Shown: positions 52,318-60,982 of the stretch, in pieces
Layout: every line of letters starts with the position of its first letter
Numbering within the stretch: the first letter of the stretch is position 1
Assembly: GCF_005860765.1 (NCBI RefSeq)
Contig: NZ_VCEI01000011.1
Span: forward strand, 1,341,819 to 1,405,818
DNA length: 64,000 nucleotides
Direction: 5' to 3'
Source of the DNA: Dyadobacter sediminis
GTDB taxonomy: Bacteria > Bacteroidota > Bacteroidia > Cytophagales > Spirosomataceae
Notes under the pieces: model-generated
The model's database searches: none
The model's input: only the letters and a program-made list of their open reading frames with translations
Told to the model about the DNA's origin: nothing
Made by a program: the position numbers and the translations under genes

Positions 52318-53721
52318 TTATTCCCGGTCATTTTCGAAATGATAGCCTTTGGATGCATCGTCGAGCACCAGTATCCAGTCTTTTCCATATCCGGAAGTCG
52401 GCGGCTTGAAAAGGTGACGACCTGTATTTGGAAATTTACCGATCAGACTGCTTTTTCCGGTTCTCGGATCAAACCAGTATGCATTCAGCTCTTTTCCTGT
52501 GATTTTTCCTGTATTCACATGGAACGGCTTACCCGCAGCGGTATAAATAAACGCATAATCCTTGCCATGGGTGGCTTGTATCCGCTCTGCCGATGCCAGG
52601 TTACTTTCCTCAACAAGGGATTGATCGGGAATCCGGTCGAGCAACGGCCTTGATTCCATCAGCTTTCTTACAAAAGTCATCTGTTTTGCACCCGGCAGAT
52701 CCAGCGCCTCTTTCCAGGTAAAGTGCGGCCCGTTCACCGGTTCCTTGCCTGTATCAAACATCTGCCATACCGCATGGCAGCCGTATGTATGCCCGAAAGC
52801 GCCTGCAAAAAGATCAAGATAGGCAAATTTTCTCACATCATAAGCATTGGAAATGCCCAGATCCGCGGCATTGAAGCATACCGGATGGTCTTCATAGATT
52901 GGTTCTGAATCAATTACAGGCTTTGCGGGTTTGCGGTTGTAAACAAAAGAAACTTTGTCATATGTAATTTCGTCACGGCAATGGCCATCCTGCAGCATAT
53001 TGAAGTCCAGCCATTCATCCTGATGAAACCAGTTGGAAGAACCTCCCATTTGAACGCCATTCGGCTGGGGATGGAAACTCATCAGTGCATGGCTGTTGCC
53101 GCCGGCTCCTCTGGCAATTCCTTCCGCCATTTGCCTCCACACTTTTACATCGTCCGAATCCTTGCGCGGCGTACGGTCGCCGCCCAGCACCCAGACTACA
53201 TTTTCACGGTTCTGATACCGCTTTCCGATCCACGCTCCGTAAGCGGCGGCATTGCTTACATTAAAAATTTCCGGGCCTTTTCCCCACGTATCTTTATTCA
53301 GCTTGTCGCCCCATGTTGGCAGCAGCGCGATAACAATTCCATACTCAGCCGCTTTATCTATAATGTAATCCACATGCCTGAAATAGGCTTCGTTCGGTTT
53401 TGCAGGGTCATTGTCTGTCAAAGGCCGGTCGCCAAGTGCATTCGGCGTGTTCAATCCGTCGAGTTCGGCAAGTGCAACGGCCTGCACTACCGTGAACCCC
53501 TGTTCAGAACGTTGTTTCAGGTATGCGTCTGCTTCCTCTTTATTCAGCCGGTGAAAAAGCTCCCAGGCTGTATCGCCCAGCCAGAAAAATGGTTTTCCGT
53601 CCTGATGTACAAGGTAACGCTGATTTTCCGCAACTTTCAGGCGTCCGTTTGCGAATGGCTTTTGTGCATTTACAGACAGGCAGCACAAAAGCAGGCCTGC
53701 TGTCAAAAACTGCTTTTTCAT
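52318..53721 (-). CDS. Secreted DUF4038 / GH140-like glycoside hydrolase
   Basis: 467 residues with a signal peptide cut after about residue 19 (LLLCCLSVNAQ). RYLVHQDGKPFFWLGDTAWELFH opens the DUF4038 barrel; ENVVWVLGGDRTPR and KPVIDSEPIYEDHP hold the expected acidic catalytic residues. A small C-terminal beta domain (YAFIYTAAGKPFHVNTGKIT, WFDPRTGKSSLIG) closes it. GH140 members remove apiose from pectin; related Bacteroidota proteins act on other plant glycans. The protein would be periplasmic. It is divergent from the metal ATPase by 278 bp. Confidence 0.84.
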   Translation of the reverse strand: MKKQFLTAGLLLCCLSVNAQKPFANGRLKVAENQRYLVHQDGKPFFWLGDTAWELFHRLNKEEADAYLKQRSEQGFTVVQAVALAELDGLNTPNALGDRPLTDNDPAKPNEAYFRHVDYIIDKAAEYGIVIALLPTWGDKLNKDTWGKGPEIFNVSNAAAYGAWIGKRYQNRENVVWVLGGDRTPRKDSDDVKVWRQMAEGIARGAGGNSHALMSFHPQPNGVQMGGSSNWFHQDEWLDFNMLQDGHCRDEITYDKVSFVYNRKPAKPVIDSEPIYEDHPVCFNAADLGISNAYDVRKFAYLDLFAGAFGHTYGCHAVWQMFDTGKEPVNGPHFTWKEALDLPGAKQMTFVRKLMESRPLLDRIPDQSLVEESNLASAERIQATHGKDYAFIYTAAGKPFHVNTGKITGKELNAYWFDPRTGKSSLIGKFPNTGRHLFKPPTSGYGKDWILVLDDASKGYHFENDRE

Positions 53722-53860
53722 CTACATAATGATTATTTAAAACCAAAAGGCAAAAACAAGCCGGATTTACCATTTTGCAAACAATCATAATGGCATTCCT
53801 TGCACAATACCGGTACCGACGAAAAAAGCTAAACGGCTGGCTCCTACCTTCGAAACGCAT

Positions 53861-53908
53861 GCAACAACATTGCAAAATACTGATATTCAGTACTTGTAAC
53901 CCTGTTGC
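53861..53908. promoter_or_regulatory. Nested dyad upstream of the metal ATPase, operator candidate
   Basis: The inner palindrome TACTGA-TAT-TCAGTA (53878-53892) and outer arms GCAACA (53861-53866) and TGTTGC (53903-53908) share almost the same centre, at about 53885. This suggests binding of a dimer or tetramer just upstream of the ATPase promoter element. Confidence 0.5.
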
Positions 53909-53922
53909 ACACGTTTAGCAGC

Positions 53923-53930
53923 TATCTTTG
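53923..53930 (+). promoter_or_regulatory. Putative -7 promoter element of the metal ATPase
   Basis: TATCTTTG, a perfect TAnnTTTG match, 70 bp before the ATG at 54000. A TTG at 53905-53907 inside the outer dyad arm is a possible -33 element with short spacing. Confidence 0.5.
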
Positions 53931-53999
53931 TTCAGGTTCCGGCAACGGCAGTCCATATTTATATTTACAACATACCGGTTGCAGCAATGTGATTAAAAG

Positions 54000-55997
54000 A
54001 TGATAACTCACCGTAACAAGCCTGTAAAACACCATCATGAAGACGAATGCTGTTCATCGGATGTACCCGCCGGTAACGGGCAGGAACACAAGCATGATGA
54101 TCATGACCACGATCATGGCGATCACAGCCATGGCGGCGGCGGAGATTCCGGTATACTGAAAAGCCGCTGGATGCTCTGGCTGAGCCTGTTGATCCTTGCC
54201 GTTTACCTCATCACCACTTTTTTGTTCGGAATAGCCATCAACCGCATGGCGGAAGTGAGCATGATGCTTGCTGCCTATGTGCTTGCCGGCAACAAAACCA
54301 TTGCCATCGCATTCAGAAAAGCAGCACGCGGCGATTTTTTTAATGAATTTACTTTGATGACTATTGCAACGCTGGGCGCTTTTTACATCGGGGAATTTAG
54401 TGAAGGCGTGGCGGTGATGATCTTTTATGAAATCGGAGAGCTTTTTCAGGATTTGGCCGTAAGCCGTTCCAAACGTTCCATAAAAGCTTTGCTCGACATT
54501 CGCCCCGAAGCCGTAACGGTAATCCGGGACGGTAAAGATCAACCGGTAGCGCCGGGTTCGGTTCAGATCGGGGAAACGATTGTGGTGAAAGCCGGAGAAA
54601 AAGTAGCGCTTGACGGCATTCTGAAATCCGCAGCGGGCACATTCAATACCGCCGCACTCACTGGCGAATCCAGGCCCGATGACAAGGAACAGAACGAGCA
54701 GGTTCTTGCCGGCATGATCAATATGTCCAAAACGGTTCAGATTGAGGTAAAAACGTTGTTCAAGGATTCCAAGCTGTCGCGCATTCTGGAAATGGTTCAG
54801 GATGCAACGGCCCGCAAGGCTCCTACGCAGCTGCTGATCAGCAGGCTTGCCAAAATTTATACGCCGGTTGTTTTTCTGCTGGCCGTTCTGATTATCCTTC
54901 TGCCGTACTTTTTTGTTGCTGATTATAACTTTAATCAATGGCTTTACCGAGGTATGGTGTTTCTGGTCATTGCCTGTCCGTGTGCACTGACGGTTTCCAT
55001 TCCGCTGGGCTATTTTGGCGGAATCGGCCTGGCTTCCCGGAACGGGATCCTGATCAAAGGCGCTAATTTCCTTGATGTAATCACCCGAATCGATACGCTG
55101 GTTTCGGATAAAACCGGTACGCTGACCAAAGGTGTTTTCAAGGTTCAAAAGGTACAGACTGCCCTGGATGAAAAAGATTTTCTCACTGCGGCGGCATCGC
55201 TGGAAAGTTACTCCACACACCCCGTTGCGAAAGCCGTTGTACAGCACGCCGGCTCTCTGAATCTGCAGAAACCTGAAGATGTGGAAGAAATTTCCGGGCA
55301 CGGACTGAAAGGAATAGTCAATGGCAAAACCGTACTCGCAGGAAATCTGAAACTGCTTGACAAATTCTCCATCCCCTATCCCGAAGAACTTAATGAAGTT
55401 GCCGAAACCATCGTAGCCGTTGCCGTCGGTCATTCCTATGCAGGTTATCTGACCATTGCGGATGAAATTAAAGACGATGCGGCTGAAACAGTTGCGAGCC
55501 TTAAAAAACTGGGCATTGAAACCATCATGCTTTCCGGTGACAAGCAGGCCGTTGTTTCGCATGTCGGCGAGCAGTTGCATATAAATAAAGTTTACGGCAA
55601 CCTGCTTCCCGAAGACAAGGTAACGGTTGTCCAGAAACTGAAAGACGAAGGAAGACGAATAGCATTTGCCGGCGACGGCGTAAACGATGCGCCGGTAATA
55701 GCGCTCGCGGATGTGGGCATTGCCATGGGCGCGCTGGGCTCCGATGCCACCATTGAAACCGCGGATATTGTGATTCAAAATGATCAGCCTTCCAAAATTT
55801 TGTCTGCGATCAGAGCGGGGAAAGTTACAAAACAGGTTGTTTATCAGAATATTGGTCTGGCAATGGGAATCAAAATCGTTGTGATGCTGCTTGGCGCAGG
55901 CGGAATTGCCACGCTTTGGGAAGCGGTTTTTGCAGATGTTGGCGTAGCTTTGTTCGCGATTCTGAACGCTTTCAGGATCCAGGGAAAAAAAATTTAA
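54000..55997 (+). CDS. Heavy-metal P1B-type ATPase with His-rich N-terminus (Zn/Cd/Pb type)
   Basis: 665 residues. Instead of an HMA domain the N-terminus has a CC pair (DECCSSD) and a His/Asp/Gly-rich stretch (about 30-49). Eight membrane helices follow; the metal site is CPC (Cys326-Cys328) in IACPCALTVS, the phosphorylated Asp370 is in SDKTGTLTKG, and the hinge is FAGDGVNDAPV. CPC together with a Lys/Asp in the last helices suits P1B-2 pumps for Zn, Cd or Pb. It exports metal from the cytosol. ATG start; an exported Cys/His-rich protein and a TonB receptor follow, probably as an operon. Confidence 0.9.
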   Translation: MITHRNKPVKHHHEDECCSSDVPAGNGQEHKHDDHDHDHGDHSHGGGGDSGILKSRWMLWLSLLILAVYLITTFLFGIAINRMAEVSMMLAAYVLAGNKTIAIAFRKAARGDFFNEFTLMTIATLGAFYIGEFSEGVAVMIFYEIGELFQDLAVSRSKRSIKALLDIRPEAVTVIRDGKDQPVAPGSVQIGETIVVKAGEKVALDGILKSAAGTFNTAALTGESRPDDKEQNEQVLAGMINMSKTVQIEVKTLFKDSKLSRILEMVQDATARKAPTQLLISRLAKIYTPVVFLLAVLIILLPYFFVADYNFNQWLYRGMVFLVIACPCALTVSIPLGYFGGIGLASRNGILIKGANFLDVITRIDTLVSDKTGTLTKGVFKVQKVQTALDEKDFLTAAASLESYSTHPVAKAVVQHAGSLNLQKPEDVEEISGHGLKGIVNGKTVLAGNLKLLDKFSIPYPEELNEVAETIVAVAVGHSYAGYLTIADEIKDDAAETVASLKKLGIETIMLSGDKQAVVSHVGEQLHINKVYGNLLPEDKVTVVQKLKDEGRRIAFAGDGVNDAPVIALADVGIAMGALGSDATIETADIVIQNDQPSKILSAIRAGKVTKQVVYQNIGLAMGIKIVVMLLGAGGIATLWEAVFADVGVALFAILNAFRIQGKKI

Positions 55998-56019
55998 CAA
56001 ACATACGGCTCAATATCGC

Positions 56020-56352
56020 TTGAAAAATCTGATTGTCATATTGTCTGTTTACATGCTTTTGCTTTCGCTGCTTCCATGCGGCGATCCGGCGGAATGCAAG
56101 GATGAAAAACAGGCTGTTGCTTTCAGTTCAAACACGCATGCCGATCATGACAATCATTCTGAAAATTGTCCGCCATTTTGCAGCTGCACCTGCTGCGGAC
56201 AGTTTCTGAGTATTTTTACTGCCCATTCCTTTCTGGTAAAAACGGTTGCTTTGCCTGCTATGGGCAAAGCTTTTTATCAGGACTTTTACTCCGGCCTTAT
56301 ACCTTCTGCAATCTGGCAGCCGCCGCAAACAGACTTAAATCTCACCGTCTGA
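56020..56352 (+). CDS. Small exported Cys/His-rich protein
   Basis: 110 residues from a TTG at 56020. A hydrophobic signal (LIVILSVYMLLLSLLPCG) has a Cys near 20 that could be lipidated. Next come a His-rich stretch (THADHDNHSENC) and a Cys cluster (CPPFCSCTCCG), which could bind metal in the periplasm. It lies 22 bp after the metal ATPase and 35 bp before the TonB receptor. In function it may be a metal carrier between the two; that is inference. No ATG is suitably placed. Confidence 0.72.
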   Translation: MKNLIVILSVYMLLLSLLPCGDPAECKDEKQAVAFSSNTHADHDNHSENCPPFCSCTCCGQFLSIFTAHSFLVKTVALPAMGKAFYQDFYSGLIPSAIWQPPQTDLNLTV

Positions 56353-56387
56353 ACATTTAAAAGTTTTCACAAGATTTAATTTCCACA

Positions 56388-58556
56388 ATGCAAAAATCCA
56401 TATTGCTTGTGCTGGCCATGCTATACGCATGTTTTTCGCAGGCACAAAATACGTTATCCGTTGTCATCAAGGACAAGCAAACTGATATGCCGCTTCCCGG
56501 CGCTACGATAAAAATCAAGGAAAGCACATCGGGTTCTGTTACGGACGAAAACGGATTTGCTGCCATCTCAGGAATTCAGAATGAAGCGGTAATCATAGAA
56601 AGCTCGTTTATCGGTTACCGTAAACGGACGGATGAAATCCGTTTTCCAATGGCCGATACGCTCACTATACGGCTTGAAAGCGATGCCGAGGAAATGGGAG
56701 AAGTCGTGATTTCCTCCACACGAAGTTCCAGAACCATTCAGGATATTCCCACGCGTGTGGAATTCATTGCCGGAGAAGAACTGGACGAAAAAGCGAACAT
56801 GAAGCCCGGCGATATCCGCATGGTCCTGAGTGAAAGTACCGGCATACAAGTGCAGACGACTTCGGCGACCAGCGCGAATGCAAGCATCCGGATTCAGGGT
56901 CTGGACGGACGGTATACGCAGATTCTTAAAGACGGATTTCCGCTTTATTCCGGAGCTTCCAGCGGATTGGGATTGCTTCAGATTCCGCCGCTTGACCTGA
57001 AACAGGTTGAAGTTATCAAAGGCTCCGCTTCAACGCTTTACGGCGGTGGCGCCATTGCCGGACTTGTCAATCTGATTTCAAAAACGCCCGGAAAAGAACG
57101 GGAACTGCGTTTTCATCTGAACGGCACGAGTGCGGGCGGGTTTGATGCCAACGGCTTTTACTCCAAGAAATTCGGTAAAACAGGACTGACGCTTTTTGCT
57201 TCACATAACCGCAACGCACCGTACGATCCCGCCGGCATTGACCTTACGGCCATTCCGAAATTCCAGCGTTTTACGTTCAATCCGAAGCTGTTTTTTTACC
57301 CGACCGAAAATACAACCGTCAGTTTAGGCGTCAATACGACGCTTGAAGACCGTACCGGCGGAGACATCCATTTTATCAAAGGTCAACAGGAAAACGGCCA
57401 TACCTATTTTGAAAAGAACAAAACCGGCAGAATAAGTACGCAGTTTGTGCTGGACCATATCTTTGGAAAGCACGAGCATTTTATTGTAAAAAACAGTCTG
57501 AGTTACTTCAACCGAAAGCTGACAACGCCTGGTTACCAGTTCAACGGCACGCAATATGCCTCATTTACAGAAGCTTCCTATGCCAATCACGGCGACAAAA
57601 TGGAATGGATTGCCGGCGCCAATCTCTGGACGGACCAGTTCCGGGAAAAAGCCTTTCCGGGAACTTCAAACCGGGATTACTCACTGAATACGTTTGGCGC
57701 ATTTGTACAAAATACGCTGAAAGCAGCAAAATGGCTGCATATTGAAAGCGGCGTCCGCGCTGATTATATCATGGATTACGGATTTGCATTTCTGCCGAGG
57801 GTTTCCGCACTTTTCAAATTCGGTCCGGCATTCACTTCGCGTTTGGGCGGCGGGATTGGCTACAAAGCACCGACTATTTTCACGGAAGAAAGTGAACGCA
57901 TTCAATATCAGGGCGTTTTGCCGGTCAATAAAAACACAAATAGCCTGGAACACAGTTATGGCGGCAACTGGGACGTTAATTATCAGACTTCCATTTTTGA
58001 CGAGCGTCTTTCTGTTAGCATCAATCATCTGTTTTTTTATACGTATCTGACCAAACCGCTGATCCTGAAAAATACAGGCTCCGGTTTATATCAGTTCAGA
58101 AATATTGACGGCCATATCGATACGCGCGGAACCGAAACAAACATCAAGCTCGGCTATGCAGATTTTAAACTTTTTCTGGGCTATACTTTTACAAATTCCA
58201 GAATCAGCGAAAGCGGACTGCACCGGGAAAATTACCTGAATTCGCGGCACCGGATCAATTCCGTCCTCTTTTATGAAGTGGAAGAAAAATGGAAAGCAGG
58301 GCTGGAAGCCTATTATTTCAGCAAGCAGGAACTCAGCGACGGCAAAACCGGCAAGGAATACGTCATTCTGGGATTTATGGCTGAGCGTTTGTGGGAACGC
58401 TTTTCGGTTTATATCAACTTCGAGAACTTTCTGGATGCAAGGCAAACACGTTTTGACACGATTTATACTGGCTCCGTCACCAATCCTTTTTTCCGCGACA
58501 TTTACGCGCCGCTGGACGGATTTGTTTTCAACGGCGGCATCAAAATCAGATTGTAA
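56388..58556 (+). CDS. TonB-dependent outer-membrane receptor
   Basis: 722 residues. Signal peptide to about residue 20 (CFSQAQ), then a carboxypeptidase-regulatory-like beta domain (about 22-100, LPGATIKIKESTSGSVTDENG), a plug (VRMVLSESTGIQV, RIQGLDGRYTQILKDGFPL, EVIKGSASTLYGGGAIAGLV) and a beta barrel to the end. No SusD partner follows, so it is not a PUL-type SusC. Placed after a metal ATPase and a Cys/His-rich exported protein, it probably imports a metal, metallophore or cofactor. The last residue is Leu, not the usual aromatic. Confidence 0.88.
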   Translation: MQKSILLVLAMLYACFSQAQNTLSVVIKDKQTDMPLPGATIKIKESTSGSVTDENGFAAISGIQNEAVIIESSFIGYRKRTDEIRFPMADTLTIRLESDAEEMGEVVISSTRSSRTIQDIPTRVEFIAGEELDEKANMKPGDIRMVLSESTGIQVQTTSATSANASIRIQGLDGRYTQILKDGFPLYSGASSGLGLLQIPPLDLKQVEVIKGSASTLYGGGAIAGLVNLISKTPGKERELRFHLNGTSAGGFDANGFYSKKFGKTGLTLFASHNRNAPYDPAGIDLTAIPKFQRFTFNPKLFFYPTENTTVSLGVNTTLEDRTGGDIHFIKGQQENGHTYFEKNKTGRISTQFVLDHIFGKHEHFIVKNSLSYFNRKLTTPGYQFNGTQYASFTEASYANHGDKMEWIAGANLWTDQFREKAFPGTSNRDYSLNTFGAFVQNTLKAAKWLHIESGVRADYIMDYGFAFLPRVSALFKFGPAFTSRLGGGIGYKAPTIFTEESERIQYQGVLPVNKNTNSLEHSYGGNWDVNYQTSIFDERLSVSINHLFFYTYLTKPLILKNTGSGLYQFRNIDGHIDTRGTETNIKLGYADFKLFLGYTFTNSRISESGLHRENYLNSRHRINSVLFYEVEEKWKAGLEAYYFSKQELSDGKTGKEYVILGFMAERLWERFSVYINFENFLDARQTRFDTIYTGSVTNPFFRDIYAPLDGFVFNGGIKIRL

Positions 58557-58720
58557 AAACGCAACTTTTGCATTCCTATCGCTTTCAAGCCATTAAACTC
58601 ATTCGCAGAAATGCACTCAAAACAATGAAACAAGAAGAATGATCATGTTGAGTAAATCAGGAATTTCAAACTTGGAATTACTGCAGCAAAAGCAAAATCC
58701 AAAAAACATTATGACAAAAA

Positions 58721-58830
58721 ATGACAACTTCATGACGTTAATTTCAACACCAAAAAGTAACAACCCCATGACAACTCCATGACGTTCCTTTAAACAACCG
58801 GAATTAACTACTTCATGACAACCTCATGAC
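58721..58830. repeat. Three 16-bp direct-repeat boxes at exact 47-bp spacing
   Basis: Copies begin at 58721, 58768 and 58815. Read on the minus strand each is GTCATG-RR-GTTGTCAT, that is, two GTCAT half-sites 11 bp apart. The 47-bp units also show weaker similarity outside the boxes. A further half-site precedes the array at 58711. Two half-sites one helical turn apart is the geometry of OmpR/PhoB-type regulators, and the minus-strand box is close to the PhoB consensus. 47 is not a multiple of 3, which argues against coding. Confidence 0.7.
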
Positions 58831-58848
58831 CATAATCTGACAACAAGT

Positions 58849-58880
58849 AACTGCGCTATCCAGAAAGAATCAGCGCAGTT
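58849..58880. terminator. Hairpin between convergent genes, likely terminator
   Basis: Perfect 9-bp arms AACTGCGCT/AGCGCAGTT with a 14-nt loop, 16 bp beyond the stop of the 92-residue gene. T-rich stretches are present on both sides but short. Confidence 0.6.
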
Positions 58881-58896
58881 CCAAATTCTCTTTTCC

Positions 58897-59175
58897 TTAA
58901 ACAACCGGATTCGAAGTGATTCCGGCCATTTTTTCCAGCGCAAGGGTCACCCTTTCGATGCGGTCTACATTTCCCCTGCTGTGATCCGAAACCGCCTGTG
59001 CCACTGACGTAAGGTAATCGCTTCCGCGCTTGGTGTTAAAGAACGGGTCATTTGCGGCGAGTACGCCACGCCAGTTTTTCCCGACAACATTTCTTGCCCT
59101 TATAAACCGTTGCAAAAGGCGTTGTTTAATAGTCAGTCTTCCGAACTCTGCGACTCTTGATTGTAGTTCTTCCAT
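58897..59175 (-). CDS. Small protein divergent from an XRE regulator, unknown
   Basis: 92 residues, basic and predicted helical (LQSRVAEFGRLTIKQRLLQR), with ATG start. No family recognised. It faces away from the XRE gene across a 205-bp region with two inverted repeats, like the regulator and target pairs of phages and integrative elements. It could be a remnant of such an element or an autonomous regulated pair. Confidence 0.6.
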   Translation of the reverse strand: MEELQSRVAEFGRLTIKQRLLQRFIRARNVVGKNWRGVLAANDPFFNTKRGSDYLTSVAQAVSDHSRGNVDRIERVTLALEKMAGITSNPVV

Positions 59176-59292
59176 CGAAATTTAGTTGTGTGTATAAAAA
59201 AATTAAATTATTCAAAACTCATGCTGCATTAAACAAGGACTTCTGAACGGCAACAATAGACGCCAGGCTTTTTGCTGCAAGATGATAGTTTT

Positions 59293-59308
59293 GTAATTTG
59301 CGTATTAC
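59293..59308. promoter_or_regulatory. Inverted repeat in the XRE divergent region (I)
   Basis: GTAAT-N6-ATTAC in the spacer between the 92-residue gene and the XRE gene; candidate operator. Confidence 0.4.
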
Positions 59309-59310
59309 GA

Positions 59311-59338
59311 AAAACACTATATACAAAAGTATAGTTTT
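59311..59338. promoter_or_regulatory. Inverted repeat in the XRE divergent region (II)
   Basis: ACTATA (59316-59321) and TATAGT (59330-59335) with 8 bp between, extended imperfectly by AAAAC and TTTT. About 45 bp before the XRE start; candidate autoregulatory operator. Confidence 0.45.
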
Positions 59339-59380
59339 ATGAACATAAAGTCAAGTAATTTTATACTTTAAACTAAAAAA

Positions 59381-59734
59381 ATGAGTACAGTTGGTAAAAG
59401 AATCAAAAAATGCAGGGAAAATTGTAATTTAAGTCAGGAGCAGCTGGCAGCCATTATGGAGAAAGCAGGCAAAGCGACGATCTCCAACTGGGAAACGGGC
59501 AGGAACGAACCGACCCTTACGGAGTTCAAAAAACTGGCGGAAGTGTTAAAAACAACCGTTTCCCACCTGATCGGCGAAACACCGATGTTTGAAGAACCCA
59601 GAGAAAATTACGTTCTGGTAAAAAAGGACGATCTGATCGAGCTGCAGCGAAAAGCACTGGAAAGAGAATCCGAAAGAAACCGGGAACTCAAAGAACTGCT
59701 TGAAAATTCCAAAAAGACGGATCAGCAGGAATAA
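59381..59734 (+). CDS. XRE-family transcriptional regulator with C-terminal coiled coil
   Basis: 117 residues. HTH at about 5-65 (VGKRIKKCRENCNLSQEQLA, ATISNWETGRNEPTLTEFKKLAE); the Gly-Glu-Thr ending LIGET is typical. The C-terminal third (LIELQRKALERESERNREL) is a coiled coil for dimerisation. It probably represses its own gene and the divergent one by the inverted repeats between them. Its stop is 7 bp from the convergent MFS stop. Confidence 0.88.
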   Translation: MSTVGKRIKKCRENCNLSQEQLAAIMEKAGKATISNWETGRNEPTLTEFKKLAEVLKTTVSHLIGETPMFEEPRENYVLVKKDDLIELQRKALERESERNRELKELLENSKKTDQQE

Positions 59735-59741
59735 AATCCCA

Positions 59742-60953
59742 TCAACCTAACCGCACACTGCTTTGAAACAAAAAACGAAAACCCAGCGCACAGCCAAAAC
59801 TTAGCAGCACAAGCGCCAGCCAGAGTACATCATATCCCCAGTTTGCTGCAATGAAACCGCCCGCAGCCGGCCCGATAATGGAAGCAGCCGCCTGCGAAAC
59901 GGAATACGCTGCGGAGTATTTCCCACGATTCATCTCGCTTGCACGGCTTATAACGAACGTGCTGATATACGGCAAGGCAAGCATTTCTCCGGCCGTAAAT
60001 AAAAGGACGGCCACCGCAGCCGGCACAAGCGGCATCACGGCCGGAACGACGAGCGCCAGAAAAGCAAGCGCACTGAAAACGGTTCCGGATATGATGAAGA
60101 ACGAATCGGGTTTGCGATGCGCAAAGTTCTGGATAATGACCATTTCAAAAAGTGCAATGATGATTCCGTTCATGCCGAGCAGCATGCCGATAGTGGATTC
60201 TCCAATGTGCATTTCTTCTTTCCAGTAAACCGGAACAAGCCTGAACAGCAGCACAAAACAGATCATGTACATGGTAACCAACATCAGAAAACGAACAAAA
60301 TAGGCATCTTTCCAAGGCGACTGACCGGCAGACTGACTGACCTCATGCGCATTTTTGCTGATCTTTCTTCCTTCCGGTAACAATAAAGTAATCAGCAGTC
60401 CGGCCAGTATGTAAACCAGCCCGTCGACCCAGAACAGCAATCCGTAATCAATTGCGGCCAGAATCCCTCCTGCCGAAGTTCCGAAACCAAAACCGATGTT
60501 CATGGCCAGGCGGTTCAATGCGTAAGAACGAGTTAAATTCACGGGCAGCGAGTAAGATGCAACAGCCGTATTGTTGGCTGGCTTGAATGCTTCCACAAAA
60601 AAGCTTAATACGAGAATAAGGACACATATGCCCGTAAAATCGGTAACAAAACTGAAAAGTACAAACAACATTCCGCTAACCAGAAGACTGATAATCTGGA
60701 CCGGCCGAAATCCCCATTTGTCCGTAACATACCCGCCAGCCATGGCGCCCAGCACCGAACCCACTCCGAACAAGGTAATGACAAGACCGGCATCGGCAAT
60801 GCTCCGGTGCAGACTTTGTGTAAGGTACATGCTCATGAACGGCACAGCCATGTAGCCGCAGCGGTTTATAAGAATGACGGCGCTAAGCAGCCATGTTTCC
60901 CGGCTCAGCCCACTGAATGCTACTTTGTAACTTTGTAAAATTTTGTAAACCAT
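59742..60953 (-). CDS. MFS transporter (DHA1-type drug-efflux-like)
   Basis: 403 residues from the ATG at 60953; a GTG at 60977 is an alternative and would lie 3 bp from the MocR stop at 60983. Twelve hydrophobic segments, with motif A-like GAMAGGYVTDKWGFRPVQ near 70-87 and ALNRLAMNIGFGFGTSAGGI near 150. Substrate cannot be inferred. It lies directly downstream of the MocR-type regulator on the same strand, so it may be co-transcribed. Confidence 0.84.
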   Translation of the reverse strand: MVYKILQSYKVAFSGLSRETWLLSAVILINRCGYMAVPFMSMYLTQSLHRSIADAGLVITLFGVGSVLGAMAGGYVTDKWGFRPVQIISLLVSGMLFVLFSFVTDFTGICVLILVLSFFVEAFKPANNTAVASYSLPVNLTRSYALNRLAMNIGFGFGTSAGGILAAIDYGLLFWVDGLVYILAGLLITLLLPEGRKISKNAHEVSQSAGQSPWKDAYFVRFLMLVTMYMICFVLLFRLVPVYWKEEMHIGESTIGMLLGMNGIIIALFEMVIIQNFAHRKPDSFFIISGTVFSALAFLALVVPAVMPLVPAAVAVLLFTAGEMLALPYISTFVISRASEMNRGKYSAAYSVSQAAASIIGPAAGGFIAANWGYDVLWLALVLLSFGCALGFRFLFQSSVRLG

Positions 60954-60982
60954 ATTAATCAACCATTTTGCAGCCACAAATC

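Larger units (their letters stand above)
58557..58896. other. Intergenic region (340 bp) holding a repeat array
   Basis: It lies between the 3' ends of two convergent genes, so no ordinary promoter is expected, yet it contains the direct-repeat array and a hairpin described separately. The longest small ORF (58639-58782, 47 codons) runs through the repeats in one frame and is probably not a gene. Confidence 0.6.

Noticed and set aside
54054-56000. A 648-codon open frame on the minus strand opposite the metal ATPase
   Set aside because: It mirrors the full ATPase gene, has no family motifs and is Phe/Asn/Arg/His-rich as expected of an antisense frame; the plus strand shows the full P1B ATPase signature.
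58639-58782. Small 47-codon ORF in the repeat region
   Set aside because: Its residues follow the DNA repeats, the 47-bp period breaks frame and the sequence looks like no protein family.
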